A stretch of DNA of 64,000 bases. Source: Tolypocladium sp. Sup5 PDA-1 (lineage: Eukaryota > Ascomycota > Sordariomycetes > Hypocreales > Ophiocordycipitaceae). The translations under genes and the position numbers were made by a program. The DNA is taken from the NCBI GenBank assembly GCA_000750105.3, contig JPHH03000018.1, forward strand, positions 124,001-188,000. Reading direction: 5' to 3'. Shown piece after piece: positions 32,935 through 42,141 of this stretch (positions within the stretch are counted from its first letter, which is position 1; each line of letters opens with the position of its first letter). The notes under the pieces were generated by a model. That model was not told where the DNA came from. It saw only the letters and a list, made by a program, of their open reading frames with translations, and did no database searches.

Positions 32935-33774
32935 GCTGCGGGAACATATCAGTCACCGGCTACGGCAGGCAGCTTACCCGCTCAGTGACATTCACTGACG
33001 CAGTTGTCGGACCAAACCCGATGAACCAGTTGAAGTCACAGCTATCTATCCAACTTTGATGCAACCAAGGCCTCCTTTGTCACTAGCAGTAGTGCTTCCC
33101 ACGTTTTCCCAACCGACTTCAACGGTCCAGGAGACAGGCCGTGCGGACGGTGTACCTCCCCATACATAAGTAAGTTAACTGCGGCTACGACGGTGCTGGG
33201 GCTGTTGTAAAGTGGATATATAGTAATCTCACGGCCCGGAATGACGGCGTTTCAACGGGGACCGCTGTTGCTTTTGATCAAACAGGCAAGTATGGGGCGA
33301 CTGGGATGAACAGGACTGGCTACCTGTACGTGCCCAAGACATGCCAGACTGGCGCCAAGCCCTGCAGACTTCATGGTGCACTACATGAGTGCTTGCAAAG
33401 CCACGGCCACATCGGATCCAAGTATGTTGACAATACGGGATTCATCAAGTGGGCAGGTAAGTACCTTCGACTCCGTGTTCGTAGTCGACTCAAGCGCTCC
33501 TGCAGACACAAACCATATCATGGTCCTCTACCCTCAAGCGGTGACGGACTACACGCCCCATATAATCTGGACGGGGACGTTGCTGCCAAATCCAAATGCC
33601 TGCTTTGAATGGGTTGGTTGGTACAGAAGTAACGCAGACCAGAAAGGAGGTCAGCTCAAGACCTGGTTCCCTGCTCCTCAAGTACTCTCGCTGACCCAAG
33701 CAATTGCTGGAGTTCAAATGACTGCTATAGTTAACCGAATGACTATTATTGCTAGTGGATTCAAGGCTTACTAA
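32935..33774 (+). pseudogene. Relic of an extracellular poly(3-hydroxybutyrate) depolymerase
   Basis: Translated in linked frames, this follows the C-terminal two thirds of fungal PHB depolymerases (Penicillium/Talaromyces type). In order it shows GNISVTGYGRQL, DAVVGPNPMNQLKSQL, NFDATKASFV, FPTDFNGPGD, YDGAG, GMNRTGYLYVPKTCQTGA, HIGSKYVDNTGF, HIMVLYPQAVTDYTP and NPNACFEWVGWYRSNADQKGG, ending at the TAA of 33774. Lesions: a 4-bp insertion near 33042-33049 (CTATCTAT duplication), another of 4 bp near 33168-33178, the conserved HGC block changed (HECLQS), and no 5' part with the GLSSGG nucleophile. An intron at 33457-33505 (GTAAGT...CTGCAG) is still well formed, so decay is recent. The intact enzyme would hydrolyse polyester outside the cell. 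Convergent with the dehydrogenase at 34340. Confidence 0.8.
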
Positions 33775-34339
33775 TTGGAATTGACGCACGTGGCCATTTC
33801 TGACATTTTCTCGCTTGGTTGGGAATCCCGTATCAACGCCAACACACGATGGTGGGATTCGAGAGAGCTCACGCGGCTCAACAGCCCGTTCTGAAGACTG
33901 GAACAAAGCTCGCACTCTTTTTCATTAAAATATCCTAGGAATATGAAATAAGAACCCGTCTTTTGTCTATTGTATAAGCGCGATTGAGTACCATGCTTGT
34001 CGTGGTACCACAGGAAGCGAGGAGCCATTGACTCAAGGGACTCCAAATCAATCACCAGCAGGTCCGCCCTCATAGACACGAATATACTGACGTGGACGAA
34101 CCACTGGCTATTCTCATAGTTTAGTTTCGGCATTTGAAGAAGTCCTAGACTTTCTGCGGCTTTAAAAAGTCGGCACAGATGTGACTTTAATAAATGGCGC
34201 CGTTGTACGTAGGCTCTCTCCCAGAGGTCTGCACTGTGAAAGCTGCGAATACAGTGGGATTATTTGTCTCGTTGAGCCACACGTATGTCTATCAACATTT
34301 AGGCCAGCAAATAGGAACCCCATCCCCGATAGGTACAGA
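33775..34339. other. Convergent intergenic region, 565 bp
   Basis: 3' flanks of the depolymerase relic and of the dehydrogenase. No feature resolved. Confidence 0.5.
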
Positions 34340-35532
34340 TCATGCCGCTTGTGCGCTATCGTAAGTATAGAAGCCTCGCCCGCTCTTCACGCCAAGGTGT
34401 CCATTCTGGAGGAACTTGTTCAGGTACTGTTGCGGCTCGCTGGGGATGTCCCGTCTGGCCGACGCGTAATGTTGCTCAATGTCGAGCACGACGTCCAAGC
34501 CAACAATGTCCATCAGCTCGAATGGCCCTTTGGAAGTCTTCAACACGCCCCGAAATATGGCGTCGATTTCCTCTGGAGTCCCAGCTCCTTCCGCCGCCGC
34601 CAACAAAGCTTCTCTTTTGATGGCAGCCCAGATTCTGCAGAAGCAAGAATTAGAACAACAATTTTCCTTGAGCAAGAATAGGGGGCTAGCTTACCGGTTG
34701 TAAATGTAACCCATGGAATGGCTCTTGACGTGAAATGGCGAGAACCCATGAGCTGCACACTGCTCCATCATGAGGTCGATGCAAGATGCGTCGGTATTCT
34801 CGTGGCCCATAATCTCAATGACTTGGACATGTGTTAGTATGACCATGTCGTAAAGTATAGATGGAGACATAACACTTACTAGTCGTCTCCGGTGGCCAAT
34901 CTAGATGACCTCGTGGTAGGCTAAATGACTGGGTGAGGAAGGACGGACAACTTACAAGTATGCGCACTGAGTACACGTCGTTCATTCTTGAGAGTTAGCC
35001 CGTCGAGTATCTCGGCACAAGAGTAGCTGCTCGAATTCGAAGCGATGATGGTGTCTTCCGGGGCCAGAGAGTCTAGTTGCGACATGACCTGTTGCTTCAA
35101 CGGCAATCGTTCCGGAACGCACTTTTTTCGTTAGCTGAGTGGCGCCTTTCTACATGTACCGTAGGTTACATACTTCTACTACGAGCCAGGAGCTCTGCAA
35201 CGCCGCTTCCAAGGTGCCTGGTAAATGGGTTGTGATACTCCCCCAGCAGCCTTGTGGCGCCTGCGTTGACCGAAGCCTTTCCACAGCTTCGACGCTGGCC
35301 TCAAGCTGACTGCTTTGCGCATCAATGAGATGAACATCTTTGCCTCTGCTCGACCACTACACGACCCAAGCGTTAGTAAAAGCCCAAAGAAGTTGAAGTA
35401 GATGAACTCGAGACGTGATATTGTGTGCGATGAGAAGTGGACGCTCACCATGTAAGCCAGGCGCCTCCCCTGTGATCCTGCACCCAGGAGAGCGACGGAA
35501 GTTCTGGCAGCACGAGCCATGGCGGGAAGCAT
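34340..35532 (-). CDS. 3-hydroxyacyl-CoA dehydrogenase / lambda-crystallin-like oxidoreductase
   Basis: Six exons in minus order: 35449-35532, 35174-35356, 34956-35121, 34880-34900 (21 bp), 34695-34821 and 34340-34634. Introns run 52-92 bp, all phases join, and the product is 291 residues. It starts with an NAD-binding Rossmann motif, VALLGAGSQGRRLAYM (G-x-G-x-x-G), and an acidic beta-2 end (HLIDA). VVECVPERLPLKQQVMSQL, ASNSSSY, RVLSAHTYWPPETT and EIMGHENT follow the 3HCDH N-domain. The C-domain shows GYIYNRIWAAIKREAL and GVLKTSKGPFELMDIVGLDVV, then GVKSGRGFYTYD. Such enzymes oxidise 3-hydroxyacyl-CoA or related hydroxy acids. The conserved catalytic His lies in SAHTYWP. The neighbouring relic depolymerase would have released 3-hydroxybutyrate, so a shared catabolic role is plausible but inferred. 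An alternative start is Met5 (35520). Confidence 0.9.
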
Positions 35533-36182
35533 CTTGTTGCACTTCACGATTTTGAACAAGGAGGAATTAACAAGACAACATCGATTGAAAGATATATCGA
35601 AGAAAAACGTGATTTCTAGACCATTCGCATAATGTACAAAAGTACGGAGGGAGTGTGGGCTTCGGTTCCGGGGGCGCCGCTACGGTTCCCCGCAGATTGG
35701 TAGAAAGGGTGAGCAGGGATCCTCGGATCCGATGACCAGCTCCCTCTCCTGCACCCACCACGAGTCATTGTAAGCTCTGCCTGCCGATCAGACTGTCTAG
35801 CCACCTGGTCATTGTCATTAAGTTTGGTTGAAGGGGCGATCTTGGACGGGCGACGGCCAGTGTCGCGCCATTATGGCCAGTAGCTTACACCCTTCAAGGA
35901 TCATAAATGCCATCTGAAGGCCGTGGGTGCGGAACCCGTCTATTGAGACGCGGCGTAATGGTAATTGCTGGAGCCATTGCTCGATGCCCAATCCTGGCCT
36001 GCGGGTTTCCTATAGATGGGTTAGTGTAGTTCATTCGAAGAAGCAGTCGGGGGCATTGTGTACACGTGATGCCTGGACCTGCATCATTTCAACGATTATG
36101 CGGCGTGCGGTGGTTTGTGCGTGTGCCATGTCTATTCACACCTGCGTCATTCAGACCTGGTTCATTCTGCATACTGCGCGTT
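35533..36182. other. Intergenic, 650 bp
   Basis: Promoter of the dehydrogenase and 3' flank of the Zn2Cys6 gene. No further feature. Confidence 0.5.
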
Positions 36183-38383
36183 TTAGACTACGTACGGGTC
36201 TTGGTGTAGAGCCATGGTGTCGTTTGGCTTCTTCAAGTAAAACCTGTCTCTTGCTGCTTGGACCGACTTGGAGCTTTGAGGCAGGTGGCTCAGGGTTCGC
36301 TCTAGAGTTGCTTGGAGGCTCGAGTGTGACTCTTCTGCGATTTTCCCCAACGACAAATCTCTGTCAATTGCTTTCCCGATGAGCTGCACGCTGGCAACGA
36401 CGTGGTGCGGATAGGGGTCGATGGAGATTAGAGGAACTGTAACGGATACGTCTGCTGCTTCGCTGTCCGTGTCGTGGGGGCTGTGTGCTAGAGTGTCTTT
36501 GAAGCCCAAGGTGAATGTGTTGTGCAGGCCAAAGACCAACGTGTTCATGACAGCATTCTCAGCCTCGGCATTTGCCTCGGCGAGACCAGCCAGCAAATCA
36601 TAACGATCCGTGGCTTCGATGATGTCGACCAACATGAGAATACTCAGGTGGTAATGGAGCATCAGTGAATCTGTAGGCTAGTCAGCTTCGTAACTAATTG
36701 CCGATGTTCTTGTAGCACCCACACCAGCGAAGCTTGGTTTGCTGCCCCAGAAACTGCATCCGTCTCTGGCACGCCTCCAGTGGCTGGCGATACGTGTCAT
36801 TGAACTGATGGATGGCCTCAGTGACCTGCGCGTAAGCCTTGCTGACTTGGGACTCGTCATGCCCGTCTCTCAGAGCCTCCTTGAAGACCGCCGTCAGCTT
36901 CCAAGCCAAAAGCTTCCAGGCCGCCCCGTTTGCAATTATTTGGTTCGCCCTGTCGTCCGTCATGTCGAGGACGCCGTCGGCACGCCAATTCTGCGCAGTC
37001 TCCTGGAACATCTTTGCGCCAGTCCTGACCAGGCGCCAAGGTAGCTCTGCCTCGAATCCAAAGAGCCCCGAGGAAAGTAGCGACCTGCAGTTGAGCGTCA
37101 AGGACGCCGATGTGTCAAACGTGAGGGCCGCCCAGTACGCAATGCTCTCCGCGGCGATGAAGTCAGAGGTTCCAATCGACTCGGGGCTGGCACATATGGC
37201 CGTTGACTTCTTCATTGACGGGGACACCTTTGACCCACTGAACTGCAGGTTTCTCTGCCTGGCCCGGAGCATCTGGGTCTGTTGTAGGGCCGCATGTACG
37301 CAAGCCTGACCCGAGATGCCATCAATTTCCTCTTCCTCCAGGATACCTGCCGGGATGGGCGTCAAAGCGAACAGGAACAGCGCCAGCATCGAACGGTACG
37401 AGGGCCGGTTGATGACCCGAAGCATGTCTCGTCGGGTGTGTCGCCAAAGCGCGAGAATGGTGTTTCGATGGCATTGGTCAGGTTGCGTTTTGCAAGATGT
37501 CAAAGGTAGCCATCTCGCCGAAAAGGCGGCAATGGTACTTCGAAGAGACTCGTCAATCAGCCGATCTCTAATACTTTGGCGTCTGCCGTTGCCTGTCGGT
37601 AAGCGTGTAGTTCCTTCGTCCCAGGCATCTTCCATCCATGCATCAAGACGGCCGCAAATAGTGGATATGCTGGCGTTCTTGTCGGCAAGGCTGTTTTCGC
37701 CGAACCTGTCTCTTTGTTATAAACAAGCCTATTGGGCAATATTCTCGGGAGGATGGACAAGAACTTACAGGAACGGGCACCCGTGTCTTCCCATCCAGGA
37801 CCCGAACACCGCATCGAAGCCTTGACTGTAGATGGTCTGGAGCCAAGGAGTATTAACCGAGCTTAGAGGCTCCGACACCGACGTTGACACCGTACCAGCT
37901 ATAGAATGGCCGGCAATTGATGTTGACCTGCGCCTGATCGAGTCGGCTTGGACCGGAGAGTCCCCGACTGCCGCCCAGTGTAGGCTGCCGAGATTTCCGT
38001 CCGCTGCTTCAATCGAGGTTGAAAGGGCTTGGAAATCGCCATCCCGCGACGCCGTCGTGTCGCTACTCGGTGAAAGCACTGATTGTCGACGTGACCTTCG
38101 CTTGCCCAACGGGGCCTTCCTCGTCGCTGAGCCCTTGATGTCTCTCATCCACTGCACCAGCAGATGACAAAAGATGGTCAAGACAACATCAGACGCCGAG
38201 CATGGACTATGGCGAACATACCTTGAAAGTGCATGGCTGGTTCCGGTTCAGACACCGCGAGCAGGCCGCCGACGAATCATCGAGTGAACCTCCCCGGCTC
38301 AGGGCGTCACACCGGACCCGCGAGCGACGGCATTCATCGCAGCTGGAGAACTGTGTCCGGCGAGTGACCAGGTCGCTCTGCAT
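36183..38383 (-). CDS. Zn2Cys6 transcription factor with long inter-cysteine loop
   Basis: Four exons in minus order: 38222-38383, 37769-38151, 36723-37705 and 36183-36670, with introns of 70, 63 and 52 bp. Phases join and the product is 671 residues. The first exon encodes the whole DNA-binding cluster: Cys15, 18, 25, 41, 44 and 51 (CDECRRSRVRC ... CSRCLNRNQPC). The loop between the third and fourth Cys has 15 residues, longer than the usual 5-12. After it comes a basic linker (RKAPLGKRRSRRQS) and then the fungal-specific factor region, TPWLQTIYSQGFDAVFGSWMGRHGCPF, with a typical helical middle and end (WYSLMLHYHLSILMLVDIIEATD). It should act in the nucleus. Targets are unknown; it lies between the dehydrogenase and the lactonase on the same strand, so it could control that group. 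Confidence 0.9.
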
Positions 38384-38943
38384 GGCTGGCCGCTACGTCG
38401 CTGTTCGTGCCGGGTTAAAGCTCGCGTTGCCAGCAGTGGCACAGGAGGAATGTCTAGTTGAAGGGGACGACCAGAGCCCGCCCTGGAGCCCGCTCAGCCT
38501 CAGCCTCGATGACATCGAGCTCAACCCTCCCTCAACCAGTGCGATCAGGGCATGGCGGGGGGCTCCAGTGTATTCACAATTACGCCCTAGAGACTCTTGC
38601 GGGGTACCTAGGTAGGCGACAGACCGCGAGAGCCTGGGACTCTGGGGAAGGGTCTGGTCAGCTAACCAATAGCCTAACGCCACCATTCTGGCCAGACAGG
38701 ACACAAGAGCGGATGCCCTCTGCACTGGAGTCACAAGGCAGCATGGCCATTACCAGTCACTACACTAAGTAGGCTTCTCCTTCTAGTCCAGGTAACGAGG
38801 TACTTTATTCTTGAGAATCCACCTCGCTCATACATATAGTCAACCAAACACCAGAGGTAAATTACAAGCACCAGCCTGCCGACATGCTGTCGCACTTTCA
38901 CGAACGACAAGGTCATCTGTCTGCACCGGAAGTCAAGCTCACG
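38384..38943. other. Intergenic, 560 bp
   Basis: Promoter of the Zn2Cys6 gene and 3' flank of the paraoxonase-like gene. Nothing else seen. Confidence 0.5.
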
Positions 38944-40352
38944 CTATAGATCAACAGTAACAGCAACAATGTTTTGGGACATAAACCCCGTGACGAAAAG
39001 ACGTGCTCGGCGGCGACCGTCATCTTTGGATGGATCGATTGCAACCAGGACCGCGGCGCTGGCAGTGCGTATCTTGCTGCCGTCGTCTTCAAACAACAAG
39101 CGCGTGCTCCATCTGGCCGAGTTGTCACTATCTCCACCAACGTGCTCTTGCTGTTTTCTTTGGTGCAACGGTGTAACTTTCCACACCATCACGCCATCCT
39201 TTGCATCTGGGTCTCGAATATTTTTTAGCAGGTCCGCGGCCTTCGACAGCCCGCCAAGAACAAACCCGCTGGCGTCGAAAGTGCTGTTGGCGTAGGGGTC
39301 CGCAAAGTAGCTCGGATTGTCAATGATAGAGTCGACTTCTAGTGACTCGATGATTCTGATGCTGCTGGGTGTGTCGGCCGAACCCGTATTCTTGCTGTTG
39401 ATACCCACATGCAATACGCCGCTGCTGCAGCTCGCTACGAGCACCTCCTGCGGTGTCCTTCCATGGGCCAGCCCGTTGTTGTTATGCAGGCCGTCAAGGG
39501 CAAGTGAGGCCTTGACTCCGTGGCTATCGGAGTCGGTTCCAGCTCCAGAAAACTCGACAAAGATGGTAGTAGACCACTTGGCTCCAAAGTAGAGGTCCTC
39601 CAAGGTTCTCATTATTCCCTCCTTGTAGTAATGGTCGTTTGTGACGAAAAAGGATGTCGGTGATACTGCCAGGACGTCGTTTGGCGTTCTGATTAAAGGA
39701 TCCCAGACAGAGCGGATGTGTCGCGCGGCTTGGGACCCGATGATGTGGTGGAAAACCTCGACCACGGAATGGGACTTGGGGGCTTCATTGTCGCCCTTCT
39801 CGTACCAGTCGCGATTCGGAATATGGTTGACGGCAAAAATGTAGACTGCCTCCCCCCGCTGTCGATCAGGGTCGTCTATAACATCGATTCCGTGTGTGAG
39901 GAATGGCCCTTTGAAGTTCTGGAGCGCCAAGGTCTGCACCCGTAACGTCTATTGTGGCTGCGGTGAGAAAAGGTCCCTGTCGGTAGTGCAACAGCTCATG
40001 GCATTCTACTCACGATAGGATCGATGATCTTGATGCTACCTCGCGCCATTGCGGCACCCGACGGATTGTCATAGTTTGCGAGCGCTGGGAACCAAGAGTA
40101 TCTGGTGCTTTCCTTGTCTTCACACGCCGTAAACAATAATTTGCTAGGCTCGTGGTAATGAAGGTCCTCGCAGTGTGTCGTTCCTGCAACGATGGCAAAT
40201 TCGTTGGCTGAAGTCAGGACCGTGCTTGCTGGGTTTCTGAACAACCCCAAGACGACCCCAGCTCGCCGCACGCCAGGCCCATAAAGGTAGGCCGCGAGAA
40301 CTGCGAAGACCAGAGTCGCCACAGGGGCCGAAAAGAAGGATCGAGCCGCCAT
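38944..40352 (-). CDS. Paraoxonase/arylesterase-like lactonase (PON family)
   Basis: Two exons, 40014-40352 and 38944-39948, with a 65-bp intron (GTGAGT...AATAG), giving 447 residues. The N-terminal segment APVATLVFAVLAAYLYG is an uncleaved signal anchor as in PON enzymes. CEDLHYHEPSKLLFTACED corresponds to the first propeller blade with the catalytic-calcium Glu-Asp. KGPFLTHGIDVIDD and VYIFAVNH match the His-dyad region, SVWDPLIRTPNDVLAVSPTSFFVTNDHYY carries the conserved Asn-Asp calcium ligands, and DNPSYF and DGVMVWKVTP follow. The family hydrolyses lactones and aryl esters with a calcium ion. Fungal roles are poorly known and may include lactone detoxification or quenching of bacterial signals; the sequence does not decide. 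The gene precedes the Zn2Cys6 regulator on the same strand. Confidence 0.88.
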
Positions 40353-42141
40353 AATGGTCGATACTAAAGGGATAAGTGCCTAGAGACGAGCAGCGAGTTC
40401 AATTCGTAGCACAGGCGGTCACTCTTCGCTGGCCGCTTCCGATACCTTATATGTAAGACGACGTCAGTGGATGATGCCACCATTTGCGGGGAATGCTAAG
40501 TTAGTCTGTTCCTACAGAGTACACCTCTTCCCCGCGGGGCAACCAACTCTCCGCACATGCCGAGGCGTGGCTGGCGTGTCCCCGCATGCTTGCATTTCGT
40601 TGAAATTTTACTTCATTCTTCGTATTCCCCAGCTCTTATTAATGCAGTCAAACGGAGCATTTTGAGGATTTTTGTTTCCGGCCCAGGTTGTGTCTCGTTG
40701 GCGGAATAGCATGCGGCGCACACATCAAGGACTGCCGCTTGAGAGACCAATGAATGGATGACTGGGATTCTCACACTAGCCAATGCAATCTACATACTGC
40801 GAATAAATCCGTGCTGTTTACTTTGCCTCTTGCGCAAACGCAGGCGCCACTGTCCCCCCCGAATGTGCCCGCAACTTCCTTAATCTACTCAGCATCGGCC
40901 GCAATAAACTGCACGTTCGTATAGACGACAACACAGACAGTTTTACGGCTGGGGAAGTGACGACAATAGACTATGGAATGGACTTGCCGAGCCCATAGTG
41001 GCCGGTGTCAAAGCTGTGGCGACGCAGTTTACCTAGCCGGAGGGTCGGGCAAGACCCGGTGCGTGTCCGTCGGGATCGGGGGCAAGTTACCCGCCCCCGG
41101 CCCGGAGCTGCTGGACCCTGGTTGTCTCTGGCCTGGTTTGCTCCCGTGAAAGACTAGCAAAATGCCAGAGGATGCTGCATCTTTGAGAAATGCCGCTGTA
41201 CATTGGATATTATCCCACTCCATGTCATCAACGCAGACATAGTGCATTGGTACTGTCGCGTTATGCGGTTCCAAATCATATATAAAATAGGGGTAAATTT
41301 AGGGGTCAAATTCATCGGTCAAAATAGCGGTTGAATTCCAATTTCATTGATCAAATTGATGCCTGAGTCTTCTTCATCTTATCCTTGTAGGTGAAAACCT
41401 ACCCTCTTTATCCTTCAGTTGCCTCCGTGCCTAGCCGGCCTTTTCCTTGCTTTTTCCAGGGATTAGTAGCCCGACTAATAGATCAGCGCATGACTTATCT
41501 AGTCATTAGATCAGATATCTAGTCAGCTATCCAGTCAGCTAGCTAGTCAGCTAGCCACTGACCCCCAGGACTTCCTTTTCCTCGGCCAAGGGCTGCCTAA
41601 GTCAACTAGTCTATCCAACAGGTACTCGACTACCCGAGGGTGCCTGCATTGCTGGTACTGACCTGGAACCAGGTTGCCGTCGACGTTGATCACCCACACT
41701 GGTACTCCGTACACTCGATGTGTATCCGGTAAGTTCCAGGGGCCCTTTCACGTCTAGTTTTAACGAAGTACTATCAACTACGGTGCTCAGCCGACTTGGA
41801 TGCACCACCCTTGTTAAAGGGCAAGCTCAACGACCACACAAAAAGAAGTGGACGACACTTTACAGTTAACAGATGTTCTTTGTTCGTGATCGCGTGAGAA
41901 TCGAGGCCGCGTTATACAACATGCCTCGCGGTACTCGCTCGCCTATTGACACAATGCCACATGGGGTCTCTCGAGATGACCATGTCATACCCGTATTACC
42001 CAAGGTGGAAACTCTCGCCCTATCCCCTCGTGTGACTGTAACCTGGTTGATTTGGCATCGCGATTTAGCCAACGCTACCCAGTTGGTGATCTCGAGCGCC
42101 GTGAGCGGTTGGTGATATCGATACGGCGAGTGTTGGTTTGG
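40353..42141. other. Intergenic, about 1.8 kb, repeat-rich middle
   Basis: The first part is the lactonase promoter. From about 41280 the sequence is AT-rich and repetitive (reiterated TCAAATT/GGTCAAA, then CTAGTCAG units), followed by 41570-42110, which has partial open frames on both strands without a recognised family. It may be derived from an old mobile element, but no terminal repeats or transposase were found. TACTCCGTAC lies at 41703-41712. Confidence 0.4.
41497..41563. repeat. Imperfect tandem repeat of CTAGTCAG-like units
   Basis: Variants of CTAGTCAG / CCAGTCAG / CTAGCCACT follow one another with a period of about 8-12 bp. It is a simple, partly self-complementary repeat of unknown role. 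Confidence 0.65.

Noticed and set aside
41280..42110. Possible retroelement remnant
   Set aside because: Repetitive and AT-rich, but no terminal repeats, target duplication or reverse transcriptase/integrase similarity was seen.
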